From Amycolatopsis cihanbeyliensis (GTDB lineage Bacteria > Actinomycetota > Actinomycetes > Mycobacteriales > Pseudonocardiaceae), in assembly GCF_006715045.1 (NCBI RefSeq), contig NZ_VFML01000001.1, positions 1,518,501 through 1,582,500 of the forward strand: a stretch of 64,000 nt of DNA, read 5' to 3'. Positions 17,550 to 26,251 of this stretch are shown in pieces (position 1 is the first letter of the stretch; each line of letters begins with the position of its first letter). The translations under genes and the position numbers were made by a program. The notes beneath the pieces were generated by a model, which made no database searches, was not told the origin of the DNA, and was given only the letters and a program-made list of their open reading frames with translations.

Positions 17550-17712
17550 TCGTATCGGTTGCAGGTCGCGCCGATTCTCATCACGAGCCGATGGCAGTCG
17601 TGACTACATGGCGGTGGGCGATCCCAGCCGCTTTCGGAGCGACCGTGACTGTCGTCGACTTCCTCCTCGCCGCTCGAGATGGCGTGTCTGGGCCATGGCT
17701 TTCTAACTCACC
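17550..17712 (+). repeat. Inverted repeat, arm A (partner at 25392-25560)
   Basis: About 150 bases match the reverse complement of 25392-25560 with scattered mismatches. Shared stretches include GCCGATGGCAGTCGTGACTA and AGCCGCTTTCGGAGCGACCG. In both arms the same frame encodes a related peptide that starts MAVVTT and continues AAFGATVTVVD. The arms enclose the ATP-grasp, ThDP, quinone reductase, heme oxygenase and VOC genes. Confidence 0.8.
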
Positions 17713-17971
17713 CTGGCGACACCTCATTAACCTGGGCTGCAATCGCCGGCGTCGCCCTCCCGTCCTAAGTCATGACGATCGCCGCGCAGAATGTGCCTAC
17801 GTCGCGATTATTAGTTCGTTCGGCTATCAAGGACCATAGCGAAGCTCGATGGGTGTCCGGTCTCGGTAGCGTCCTCGCGGCACCGCGCCTCACTGGAGGC
17901 GCATGTGGAGACCCATCGGCGGTGGTGTCATCGTAGGCATTCGGCGTCGTGTATCTGGAAATTGCTGCAGG

Positions 17972-17997
17972 GACTACGCTGCAGGTGCAGCGTAGTC
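17972..17997 (-). terminator. Hairpin, likely terminator of the ATP-grasp operon
   Basis: An 11-bp perfect stem (GACTACGCTGC with GCAGCGTAGTC) closes a 4-base loop. It lies downstream of the last minus-strand gene of the VOC-to-ATP-grasp operon. There is no long T-run, which is common in actinomycetes. Confidence 0.55.
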
Positions 17998-18180
17998 GGC
18001 GAGCGTGGCGAGAATAAGATCGTGCAGCCGTGCTTCCTTGTCGAATTCGTGGTAACGTTCGGCCAACGACTGCAACGCACGGGGCGGAATCTATCGAAGA
18101 TAGCATACCGTCGCCTTGTGGCTCTATTCACGTTGCGATTAGCTTCATATCAGCCAGTCTATCCAGATCTTCCCACAATT

Positions 18181-18675
18181 CTAGCGAATGCATTCGCGAC
18201 CACCGTCTTCAAGGTAGTAATTGCTTGGATACAACACTTGGCCGCCGTGTCCTTCGCAATCTCGATTTGACGAATCATTTCCACGGTGCCATCCGCGGAT
18301 TGCGGTAGCGCGGTCGCCGTCCCGAGGCAACATCGCGCGAGCAGCGGACTCAGCATCGGGCGGGTCGTCCTTGCTATGCAGGTAGCGTAGACGACGGCCG
18401 GGACGGTTCACCGTGCTCACGACGCGCCTCACATGACTGTCACGGAATTCAACCATATAGGCCGGACACCAATGCCCGAGAGCACCCAGTGATCCATCCT
18501 CGAAACCGTCGACACCAGCGCGATTGATAGCAGGCGGGACGTCAACCGTCGAACCAGTCGAAACCGCTGCTGGGATAGCCATCGCGAGGCCGTCTGCAGC
18601 CCTCGCGAGAAATGTCGTGATCAGACCCTCGGCATTTCCTAGGAATAAGAAACGGTTCCTCAACGCGCGGGCCAT
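18181..18675 (-). CDS. Hypothetical protein of 164 residues, overlapping the ATP-grasp gene
   Basis: This open frame starts with an ATG 16 bases inside the end of the ATP-grasp gene, as in translationally coupled pairs, and ends about 180 bases before the hairpin at 17972. The N-terminal 60 residues are fairly hydrophobic (FLFLGNAEGLITTFLARAADG) and the rest is polar, ending in an Asn/Gly/Asp-rich tail. No known family was recognised. It could be a small partner of the ATP-grasp enzyme or a decayed gene; position is the only support. Confidence 0.35.
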   Translation of the reverse strand: MARALRNRFLFLGNAEGLITTFLARAADGLAMAIPAAVSTGSTVDVPPAINRAGVDGFEDGSLGALGHWCPAYMVEFRDSHVRRVVSTVNRPGRRLRYLHSKDDPPDAESAARAMLPRDGDRATAIRGWHRGNDSSNRDCEGHGGQVLYPSNYYLEDGGRECIR

Positions 18676-19991
18676 ACAGCGCAGTTCAGCAGGACCGATG
18701 GCACGGACCGCGTCAGCACCTCAGCCCCGGGCAGGCCCACCGTATCGTACCGGACTTGGCAACCGCTGGCGACGCCGCCGACCAGCACGGGTCCGAACAC
18801 CGAGGGAGCCATGATCCTGCTGGCCTCTCCACCGTCCGAATCAGCGACCTCAACCGGCACCCCTAGCGAGTGCACACGTTCTTGGACGACCCACGTCCCC
18901 GCTGCGACCGCGTTCTCCACCAGCACGTTCCACACGGTCGCGTCGGTGCTCGACCCGAAGTGCACGTTGTTGCCCTGGCTGCCGTCCGAACGCTTGAGCA
19001 CGAAGCGGTCCCGCTGGGCCTGCACCAGATCCACTAGAGAACGACGTCGGCTCTTGTAGAGCACTGGCCCGTCGTACACCTCACGCGTCCAGGGTACATA
19101 CCGCTCGACGAACTCCGCGTCGGCTGGCTCCAGCCACTCAGGCCCCGTTGACAGCCGCGCCAAGGCCCGCTTGTTGCTGACGTGCTCTGCGCTGTATGGC
19201 GACACCACGATCCGCCCGGGGTCCAGCAGACTCACCGCTGGAGCGAGGTCGCGCCCAGCATCCAGCAAATCCTGCGCGACGAACTCATGCAAGACAAGCG
19301 GTGCCGGAGCGTGCCCGCCCGCGAGGCTATCGGTGTAGTCCTCGATCCCGATCAACTCGGCCTCGAAGCCAGCACGACGCAGATCGTCGACCCCGAGCTC
19401 GTAGTACCAGGAGTCATTCTTGATGTCCCTCGTGCACCCAACGAGGTCCATCACCTTGGGCTTATCGAACTGCGTCGCGGTTGCCGCGAGCATTGCCGAT
19501 CGGTCGCGCAGTGGCGATCGGATGCGGAGATCGGGTGATATGCGGTCCCGCCAGAACTCGTTTAGCAGGTGGACATAGCCCGTGCCGCCGACGGCGCTGC
19601 TGACGTTCATTTCGATGAACTGCCATCCGTCTGTAGTGAGGATGGCGTCGGGTCGCGCGAGGATCGTCGCGCAGGCCGACTCCAGAGAAGGGTCCTGGTA
19701 CAGCGGCACGAGGCGGTCGTCGAGACCGAGATCGTCGTGGCGGGCCCTCGGATTCTCACTTATCTCGAAGACTGTACGACGGAGAAGGCGCAGTAGTCGC
19801 TCGCTAGCGCGGTCCAGGTCGTTTCCCAGCTCCGCAGACAATGTGACCGGGCCGGTCGGAAGGTAGGGCTCCGAGTGGAGGCCGATCTTGTCGAAGTAGC
19901 GTCGCATGTCCGCTACGAGTCGGCGATTTTCCGTCACCGGATGAGAGTAACTACACCCCTGGGCCTGTGCCGAGACCTTCGTCGCCAACAT
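18660..19991 (-). CDS. ATP-grasp-fold ligase of the circularly permuted / glutathionylspermidine-synthase-like type
   Basis: This protein of about 443 residues has ATP-grasp features: an N-terminal acidic/asparagine motif (WQFIEMNVSSAVGGTGY), a lysine strand RFVLKRSDGSQGNNV that resembles the ATP-binding loop, and a late WVVQERV strand. Such enzymes join a carboxylate to an amine or thiol through an acyl-phosphate. The ATG at 19991 overlaps the ThDP gene by 41 bases; a second ATG at 19907 is possible. Tight coupling to the ThDP enzyme suggests consecutive steps. Its substrates are not predictable, and the exact subfamily is uncertain. Confidence 0.65.
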   Translation of the reverse strand: MLATKVSAQAQGCSYSHPVTENRRLVADMRRYFDKIGLHSEPYLPTGPVTLSAELGNDLDRASERLLRLLRRTVFEISENPRARHDDLGLDDRLVPLYQDPSLESACATILARPDAILTTDGWQFIEMNVSSAVGGTGYVHLLNEFWRDRISPDLRIRSPLRDRSAMLAATATQFDKPKVMDLVGCTRDIKNDSWYYELGVDDLRRAGFEAELIGIEDYTDSLAGGHAPAPLVLHEFVAQDLLDAGRDLAPAVSLLDPGRIVVSPYSAEHVSNKRALARLSTGPEWLEPADAEFVERYVPWTREVYDGPVLYKSRRRSLVDLVQAQRDRFVLKRSDGSQGNNVHFGSSTDATVWNVLVENAVAAGTWVVQERVHSLGVPVEVADSDGGEASRIMAPSVFGPVLVGGVASGCQVRYDTVGLPGAEVLTRSVPSVLLNCAVWPAR

Positions 19992-21591
19992 CTGTCGCAA
20001 TTTCGTCGAGTGACGAAGCAGTGGGACGATTCCGAAACGAGGCCACGGCAGGAACGATCGCCTCGATGAGTGAGGGTCCCGGTTCGGCCAAGCTCCGACG
20101 AAGCTGCTGTGCGAGGTCCTCCGCGGTCGCGACCTTCTCTGCCGGAACACCCATGCCACGGGCCAACGACACAAAGTCGAGGCCCGGGAGCTCGAGCAGC
20201 TTCTTGCTGCGCTCGTTGACTGACGGCCCTCGCCGTTCGAGCTCCATCTTCAGAATGGCGTAGGATGAATTGTTGAAGATGACCGTCGTGACGTTGAGAC
20301 CCTCGCGGGCCTGCGTCCACAGCGCCTGGAGGGTGTACATGGCGCTGCCGTCCGCTTGAAGGTTAAGCACGGGCCGGTCTGGGCAGGCAACTGCAGCCCC
20401 AAGCGCAACGGGCATCCCTTGCCCGATCGCACCACCGGTCAGAGTGAGCCAGTCGTGGGGAGGACAATGGGCCGTCTCCTGGGCCAGCCACCAGCCGGAC
20501 GTGACCGCCTCGTCCGAGACAATCGCCCCCTCAGGTAATAGGGCGCCCACGACGGCGGCGGCCTTCCGGGCGGTCAGCTCGCCGGAGGGCATCCCGGGGC
20601 GGGTGAGCCCGACGAGGACCGGGTTGACGCCTGGCGCAAGAACGTCTGCGACCTCTTGGAGAGCTGCGACCGTTGCACCCAACTCGACCACCGCCGTGCC
20701 GAGCGGCACCAGGGAACTGGGCTGTCTTGGAGAAGCGAAGAATGACACCGGCGCACGCGCCCCTGCCAGCACGAGGACCCGAGTCCCCGCCAGCTGCTCG
20801 GCCGCCGTCACCTCGACGAGACGCTCGACCTCGGGGATTCCGGCCCCACGCTCTTGCCGGGCTGGGGAACTCTCCGCCAGGATCCGCGCGCCGGTGGCCG
20901 TCGCGAGCCGGCTCGCCGCCTCCCGGCCGCGTCGCTTCAGCAGATCCCCGCCGAGGAGCACGGTGACGTGCGGGGCGTGTCGTCGCAGCAACAGCGCGAC
21001 CTCCTCCACACGCCCACGGTCCGGCTCGGGCATCGACACTGGCGAGACGGCTGCGGCGCGGCCTCCCACACCCCAGCCCATATCGGCGGGAAGGATCAGA
21101 GTCGCGACGCTGCCAGTGCCGTTCCGCACCGACCCCGTGGCAGCTACGGCGTCGGCGGCATCCCGCCCAGCTTCGCCGACGCTTGTGGTGCGACGGACCC
21201 ATCGGGACACCGTACTGGCCAGCGCATCGATGTCGGATTCCAGTGGGGCGTCGAAGACCTTATGGTGGGTCGCGTGGTCGCCGACAATGTTGAGAATCGG
21301 GGTCCCGGCCCGTCGGGCGTTGTGCAAGTTTGCGACTCCGTTACCCAGACCCGGCCCCAGGTGGAGCAAGGTACAGGCTGGCCTGTCCACCATGCGGCCG
21401 TACCCGTCGGCCGCACCCGTCGCGCCGCCCTCGAAGAGACAGAGAACCGCCCGCATGTCAAGTTGCACGCCGAGCTCGGACACGAAATGCATCTCCGAGG
21501 TCCCGGGATTCGTGAAGCAAGCCTCCACCCCCCGGTGGCGGAGAGTGTCGAGCACTGCACGCGCGCCGGTTGTCTCATTCATCGGTTGCAT
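19951..21591 (-). CDS. Thiamine diphosphate-dependent enzyme, acetolactate synthase / 2-oxoacid decarboxylase family
   Basis: This 546-residue protein contains all three domains of the family. The N-terminal Pyr domain has the catalytic glutamate in CLFEGGATGAADGYGRM. A central domain follows at about 190-330. The C-terminal PP domain has GGAIGQGMPVALGAA and LQADGSAMYTLQALW with TVIFNNSSYAIL, the ThDP/magnesium motif. Members decarboxylate or carboligate 2-oxoacids; benzoylformate- and phenylpyruvate-decarboxylase-like enzymes belong here. Because papBAC yields 4-aminophenylpyruvate, decarboxylation to 4-aminophenylacetaldehyde is a natural hypothesis. It lies 34 bases after the quinone reductase gene and overlaps the ATP-grasp gene. 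Confidence 0.85.
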   Translation of the reverse strand: MQPMNETTGARAVLDTLRHRGVEACFTNPGTSEMHFVSELGVQLDMRAVLCLFEGGATGAADGYGRMVDRPACTLLHLGPGLGNGVANLHNARRAGTPILNIVGDHATHHKVFDAPLESDIDALASTVSRWVRRTTSVGEAGRDAADAVAATGSVRNGTGSVATLILPADMGWGVGGRAAAVSPVSMPEPDRGRVEEVALLLRRHAPHVTVLLGGDLLKRRGREAASRLATATGARILAESSPARQERGAGIPEVERLVEVTAAEQLAGTRVLVLAGARAPVSFFASPRQPSSLVPLGTAVVELGATVAALQEVADVLAPGVNPVLVGLTRPGMPSGELTARKAAAVVGALLPEGAIVSDEAVTSGWWLAQETAHCPPHDWLTLTGGAIGQGMPVALGAAVACPDRPVLNLQADGSAMYTLQALWTQAREGLNVTTVIFNNSSYAILKMELERRGPSVNERSKKLLELPGLDFVSLARGMGVPAEKVATAEDLAQQLRRSLAEPGPSLIEAIVPAVASFRNRPTASSLDEIATDVGDEGLGTGPGV

Positions 21592-21625
21592 TGGGTCGGA
21601 GCACCTTCAATGGAGGCCTGGACGA

Positions 21626-22591
21626 TCAGGGAATGAGCAGAAGTTTGCCGCTGGAGGCGCGACCTTCGAGGTCCTGGTGAGCCCGGCACGCATCGGCGAG
21701 TGGGTAACGGCCCCCGATGCACACCCGAATCTCGTTCGAACTCACCCAGCCAAGCACACTTGTCGCCCGCCACAGCAGCTCCTCCCTGTCGTGTAGGTAA
21801 GCCGGGATCAGCGTGGGTCGGGTAATGAAGAGGCCCTTGGCTCGCAGGCGCATCGGGTCGACGGGCGGTACCGGCCCGCTGGCTGCGCCGTACAGCACCA
21901 GCAGCCCGCGAGTCCTCAAACTGCGAAGGCTCCCGTCGACTGTGGCCCGTCCTACGCCGTCGTACACCACCGGCACGCCATCACCGTTCGTGAGCTCGCG
22001 AACGGTCCGGTCGAAGCCCTCGTACGGGATCACCTCGTCGGCACCGGCCTCGCGAGCGAGCCGTTCCTTCTCTGGGGTGGATACCGTCCCGATCACCCGG
22101 CCGCCGCGCATCTTGACCATCTGCACCAGGAGTAGCCCCGTACCCCCTGCGGCCGCATGGACTAACACGCTGTCGCCCGGTCGCACCACGTAAGTGGAGT
22201 GTGTCAGGTAGTGGGCAGTCATCCCCTGGAGCAGACTCGCGGCGGCCGTGTCCATCGCCATCCCCTGAGGGACGCAGACGGCGCGGTCAGCGGGGATCAC
22301 CGCGAGCGTGCTGTAAGAGCCGAGGACACCGCTGGCCCACGCGACGGTGTCACCCGACGAGACACCGTTGACGCCCGTGCCGCAAGCCCGGACCGTGCCC
22401 GCGCCCTCGCGTCCCGGTACGAAGGGCACGGGGACGTCGTACGTCCCCTTCCGCTGGTACACGTCGATGAAGTTGACCCCACTGGCCGCGACCTCGACTA
22501 GCAGCTCTCCTGCGCCGACAATCGGGTCGGGAAGTTCACGGTAGTTCATAACCCCCGGATCGCCCGGCCGATCGACCACGATCGAGAACAT
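21626..22591 (-). CDS. Zinc-independent quinone oxidoreductase (MDR family)
   Basis: This protein of about 321 residues belongs to the QOR-type medium-chain reductases: GREGAGTVRACGTGVNG early, VLVHAAAGGTGLLLVQMVK as the NADPH-binding Rossmann motif, and VVYDGVGRATVDGSL later. The catalytic-zinc cysteine/histidine set is absent, as in quinone or enone reductases. The ATG at 22591 has a good ribosome site (AGAGGA); an upstream ATG at 22636 does not. It may reduce a quinone or an enone in the pathway. Confidence 0.85.
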   Translation of the reverse strand: MFSIVVDRPGDPGVMNYRELPDPIVGAGELLVEVAASGVNFIDVYQRKGTYDVPVPFVPGREGAGTVRACGTGVNGVSSGDTVAWASGVLGSYSTLAVIPADRAVCVPQGMAMDTAAASLLQGMTAHYLTHSTYVVRPGDSVLVHAAAGGTGLLLVQMVKMRGGRVIGTVSTPEKERLAREAGADEVIPYEGFDRTVRELTNGDGVPVVYDGVGRATVDGSLRSLRTRGLLVLYGAASGPVPPVDPMRLRAKGLFITRPTLIPAYLHDREELLWRATSVLGWVSSNEIRVCIGGRYPLADACRAHQDLEGRASSGKLLLIP

Positions 22592-22682
22592 CAGTTCCTC
22601 TCTGACGCGGGACCATCCGTCGGACGTGTCCGTCATCTGTTTCTCTGCATGAAGTTCAGAGCCGGGCCCGGACGGTGCCGAG

Positions 22683-23651
22683 TCACTCGGACGCGGACAG
22701 ACACTTGGCCGAATTGCCCAGTGTCGCCGCGTGTGCGACGTCTGCGATCACCTGCCCGAATCGATCCTCGCACTCGACGGCCGAGGGGCGGACTGACTCG
22801 CCGACACTGCATGCGATGTTCCTACCGTGCGGGTACAGACCATGCCGTGCAACATCAATCAACGCTGGACGGATTCTGTGGAGGAGCTGTGCGATCAGCG
22901 CGTCGACGTCAATGGTTGACCGCAGCGTCATGAAGAAGTTGTCGTACAGCAGCGCGGTCCGCGGCGATAGACCCACCGGGGACTCCTCAGCCGCGTGCTG
23001 CAACAATGAACGCCCGTCGGGGACCAACCAAGCAGCCACATCGTCATGGACCTCCCGGTTTATCTTTATCGCCTGCGCGACGTCCGCAGCGCGCGTCTCC
23101 ACCGAGTCGGCTACTGCACCGCTGCGGAAGAATCTGCGCACAGGCGCGTAGTCAGGCGCCCACTTTCCGCTGAAACCAGGGTGCTGATCGTACATCCGCG
23201 GCCGGATCAACGAGTGGTAGATTTCCCGCGGACACGACGCCGTGTAGACGAGCATCGCGCTGTACCCGTCGATGTACGTCTGGAGCACGGTCGCCTCTCC
23301 GTCGTCGAGGCAATGCAACGACCTGCCGTTCAACAAGTTTCCCATAAATCGCCAAATGAGGAATGTGATCTGATGACCGGTGATCCACCGGAACCAGAAG
23401 AGCCCCTCGGCCGAGGGCCCGGCGTCAGCCGACACGAGTCCGGGACCGCCCTTAGACAAGATCCGGACCTGCGATAATGCAAAATGCGGGTCGCAATCTG
23501 GGAGGACCGGAGGCGGTTTCGGGAACACTGCGGCCGCGTGGCCTGCAGGAGGCAGGACCAGAAACTCCAGGCCGTAGGGAAAGTCGCCGAACTCCCAGCG
23601 AATGGCGCCAAGGTCCGACTTGGCCGCCCTGACCGTACCGCCGGGATTCAT
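22683..23651 (-). CDS. Putative histidine-ligated heme aromatic oxygenase (LmbB2/SfmD-like tyrosine hydroxylase)
   Basis: This 322-residue protein is not securely assigned. The segment FRWITGHQITFLIWRFMGN resembles the HQxxxLW helix of tryptophan dioxygenase and its relatives. HPGFSGKWAPDYAPVRRFF matches what I recall of the bacterial tyrosine 3-hydroxylase group (LmbB2, SfmD). It overlaps the upstream VOC gene by four bases (ATGA). In lincomycin, hormaomycin and pyrrolobenzodiazepine loci such a hydroxylase works with a ring-cleaving VOC dioxygenase, which supports the call. Substrate here could be tyrosine or 4-aminophenylalanine. The proximal heme histidine was not identified. Confidence 0.5.
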   Translation of the reverse strand: MNPGGTVRAAKSDLGAIRWEFGDFPYGLEFLVLPPAGHAAAVFPKPPPVLPDCDPHFALSQVRILSKGGPGLVSADAGPSAEGLFWFRWITGHQITFLIWRFMGNLLNGRSLHCLDDGEATVLQTYIDGYSAMLVYTASCPREIYHSLIRPRMYDQHPGFSGKWAPDYAPVRRFFRSGAVADSVETRAADVAQAIKINREVHDDVAAWLVPDGRSLLQHAAEESPVGLSPRTALLYDNFFMTLRSTIDVDALIAQLLHRIRPALIDVARHGLYPHGRNIACSVGESVRPSAVECEDRFGQVIADVAHAATLGNSAKCLSASE

Positions 23652-24115
23652 CGAGTGCCCTCCGGCATGTAGCTGATCTCGTACTCGAGGCCATTGACAT
23701 CGTAGACGTACAGACTCTGCACACCCTCGTCGTCCACGACGATCTCCGTCGGTTGCTCAGTAGATGCGAATGAGAACCTCCCCGATTCGTAGAGTTCGAT
23801 CCACTTGCTCCGCATCTCGCCGAGCTCCTCCGGCGACGACACCGACACGCACACATGCTGGAAGATGAATCCATTCGGATCCGGCTGCATCTCGCTGTGG
23901 CCTGCTCGATCGAACAGGTGGATACGCACGTCACCAGCTGAAATCTCTACCAACCGACGAATACCGGGAAGCCGACGCTGGGTGAGCTCGGAGAAGTGGT
24001 CGAGCTGCCACTCTTTTTGGGCGCCGAAGAACTCGAGGTACCACTCCAGGCAGTTGTCTATATCTGTGGTCTGGACTCCGAGGTGATGAAGTTTCATTCC
24101 TGCTGAACGAGGCAT
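23648..24115 (-). CDS. VOC-fold metalloprotein, possible extradiol dioxygenase (LmbB1-like)
   Basis: This 155-residue single-chain vicinal oxygen chelate protein has candidate metal ligands at the usual places: histidine in MKLHHLGVQTTD, histidine in FIFQHVCVSVSS, and glutamate in NGLEYEISYMP. The start at 24115 has a good GGAAAGGA site. It overlaps the putative aromatic hydroxylase by four bases, so both should be made together. In 4-alkylproline pathways the matching enzyme opens L-DOPA at the 2,3 bond. Epimerase, lyase or resistance functions are also known in this fold, so the reaction is inferred from context. Confidence 0.65.
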   Translation of the reverse strand: MPRSAGMKLHHLGVQTTDIDNCLEWYLEFFGAQKEWQLDHFSELTQRRLPGIRRLVEISAGDVRIHLFDRAGHSEMQPDPNGFIFQHVCVSVSSPEELGEMRSKWIELYESGRFSFASTEQPTEIVVDDEGVQSLYVYDVNGLEYEISYMPEGTR

Positions 24116-24297
24116 CGAGCAATCCTTTCCAGGGTCTTCTCAGTCGTGTGTTAGCAGCAACGCAGAAGGCCCATCGACTTCGCGCGAACTCATAATCGCG
24201 ACCTAGGTACATTCAGCGCGGCGATCGTCATGACTTACGACGGGAGGGCGATGCCGGCGATTGCAGCCACGGTTAAATGAGGTGCCGCCAGGCGGGC

Positions 24298-25389
24298 GGT
24301 GTCAAGTGGTGGGTGCACCACCGGCTTCTATTAGTAGTTTGTTGAATACTTCGGTGGGGTTGTAGCCGTCTAGTGTTCCTCGGGGTCGATCGTTGAGCCT
24401 GTCCGCGATCGCGTCGAGTTCGGTGTGGGTGCAGACCGAGGGGTCGGTTCCTTTGGCGAAGTATTGGCGCAGGAGTCCGTTGGCGTTCTCGTTGGCGCCA
24501 CGTTGCCATGGTGAGTATGGATCGCAGAAATAGACGATGATTCCGGTTTTCACTGAGAATCTCGCGTGCGCGGCCATCTCTTTACCTTGGTCCCAGGTGA
24601 CGATGGTGCGCATGAGCTCGGGGAGGGTTTCCATTTTTCGGGCGAGTAGGCCCGCGACACGGTCGGCTGTGCGATCGTAGGGATTGCGCACGAGTATGAC
24701 GTAACGGCTTGCGCGTTCGACTAGCGTTGCGATCTGAGATTTGTTGCCTTGCCCAGGATAAGGTCACGCTCCCACGCTCCAGGGATAGCTCTGTCGGCGA
24801 CCTCGGCCGGACGCTCGCTGACGTTGACCATGTCCTTGACGGTACCCTTGGCCACCGCGGGCCGGGCGCGAAGAACCCGACTCATACGGCCTTGACGCAG
24901 GACGATCCGCAGCTGAGTCCTCAACTCTCCACGTCCCTGGAGATACAGCAACTGGTACATCGTCTCATCCGACACCCACATAGTGTCATCGTCCGGGACG
25001 TCCTTACGCAAGCGGATACTGATCTGTCGCGGGGGACCATTCCTTCTTCAATCCGTCATTCACCACGTCATGAAACGCCGTGTTCAACTCCAGTAATCGC
25101 GGCTTGGGTCGCGAACGACACACATTTGCCCGATCCTGCGCCTCAATCGCACGATAACACTCTCGCCCCACCATTCCGCTCGACCTCCCGCGAGATCACG
25201 GAATGATTCCTGCCTGGAGAACACCCAATAGTACGACATGACCGACCCCTCACCAACTCTCGAGAAATCACCTCCCGATCATGAGCACACAACTCAACAC
25301 CACCCACGAAAAAGCAAACCTCCCCAATCCAATGAACACCTAAGAAACGACATTCTATCAGTCCCTGCTCCACTCAACCCTATGACACC
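24298..25389 (-). mobile_element. IS30-family element, complete ends but degenerate transposase
   Basis: The ends read GGTGTCAAGTGGTGGGTGC at 24298 and, from the other side, GGTGTCATAGGGTTGAGTGG ending at 25389, giving a 1092-bp element of normal IS30 size. It interrupts the region between the VOC and Rieske genes. Its right end abuts arm B of the inverted repeat. The first 75 bases are repeated almost exactly at 33018-33092. Confidence 0.8.
24302..25373 (-). pseudogene. IS30-family transposase, frameshifted
   Basis: Three frames together make up the protein. An N-terminal part (from 25373) has the helix-turn-helix REVISRELVRGRSCRTIG and ISREVERNGG. A middle part lies at 24721-25011 (MWVSDETMYQLLYLQGRGEL). 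The C-terminal DDE part lies at 24302-24691, with IVTWDQGKEMAAHARFS, YFCDPYSPWQRGANENANG and RPRGTLDGYNPTEVF. Frame breaks make it inactive. Confidence 0.85.
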
Positions 25390-25391
25390 AA

Positions 25392-25560
25392 GGCGAGTTC
25401 AGAAAACCATGGTCCAGACAGGCCATCTCGAGCGTCGACGAAGACGTCGACGACAGTCACGGTCGCTCCGAAAGCGGCTGGGGTCGCCCACTGCGGTGTA
25501 GTCACGACTGCCATCGGCCCAATGATGAGAGTCGGCGCGGCGTGCAACTCCTTCAGACCG
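25392..25560 (-). repeat. Inverted repeat, arm B (partner at 17550-17712)
   Basis: This arm is the reverse complement of arm A with scattered differences, lying directly against the IS30 right end. Its minus-strand frame encodes a short related peptide (MAVVTTPQWATPAAFGATV...) that ends at the IS30 junction. No known gene family was recognised in the peptide. The rest of 25561-25748 holds nothing identifiable. Confidence 0.8.
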
Positions 25561-25748
25561 AATTAGCTAGCACGGCAGTGTCCGGCGTCGGCCAGGTGAG
25601 GGCGAGCGAGGCGCATAATGTGATCAGGCCGCAGGCTGCGTCGGCCTGACTGGCACCAACCACGTACAACCCGTCGAGGACCGCCGCGAAGCGCGCGTGT
25701 TATCCTACCATGCTCGTCATCTCCGGATGACGCAGTGATTGCGATCTG

Positions 25749-26105
25749 TTACGAAGGAGCAGTACCCGGGGGCAGATTCGGCGCTTCCTCAGACAGTGTT
25801 ACCCAGACCTCACTGTTGACGACCTTGGCCTTGTGTACTCGCACAGGCAGTGCTGCAGGTGGAGCGTCAACCATTCCGGTGCGCAGATCAAATCGGGACA
25901 TGTGCAACGGACACTCCACGATGCAGTCATCGACCCACCCGTCCGACAACGCGGCATCCTGATGGGTGCAACTGTCGTCGAGCACGTGCACCGCCCCATC
26001 CACGGTAAGGAAGACCGCAAGGGGTGGTGCCACCGACGTGACCCTGTAGCCCTTGTCCGTAGAAAGGTCGGATATTTCACAGACCTTGATCGGATCGCCA
26101 GCCAT
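25749..26105 (-). CDS. Rieske-type [2Fe-2S] ferredoxin
   Basis: This protein of about 118 residues has the two Rieske ligand pairs: CTHQDAAL (CxH) and CPLHMSRFDL (CxxH), with the usual spacing. The start at 26105 (MAGDPIKVCEISD) follows AGGAGAAAG. It resembles NirD/bphA3-type Rieske ferredoxins that feed electrons to oxygenases. It is the last gene of the P450, aminotransferase, GTP cyclohydrolase group and may supply an oxygenase in the locus. No ferredoxin reductase is seen. Confidence 0.9.
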   Translation of the reverse strand: MAGDPIKVCEISDLSTDKGYRVTSVAPPLAVFLTVDGAVHVLDDSCTHQDAALSDGWVDDCIVECPLHMSRFDLRTGMVDAPPAALPVRVHKAKVVNSEVWVTLSEEAPNLPPGTAPS

Positions 26106-26251
26106 ATTCTTTCTCCTCATGAATTGAGTCGGCGAGCCCCAGCACGATCGCCGGGCCCCGGCGGCCGACTAATGCATCTCGTGCCGCCCCGCCCCCAAAC
26201 GACTGCTCTGACGGGCCGTTCACGTCGACCGAGGCATCGAACGGGATCACC

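Larger units (their letters stand above)
17256..18180. other. Long intergenic stretch with a repeat and a hairpin
   Basis: No convincing gene is seen in these 925 bases, and short open frames look random. The stretch holds one arm of an inverted repeat (17550-17712) and a strong hairpin (17972-17997). The promoter of the FkbM operon should lie in its left part, but no clear -10/-35 was recognised. Confidence 0.5.

Noticed and set aside
25384..25398. Fifteen-base identity TGACACCAAGGCGAG with 35857-35871
   Set aside because: It spans an IS30 end and its flank at one place and an IS982 remnant at the other; probably chance or shared IS-end composition.
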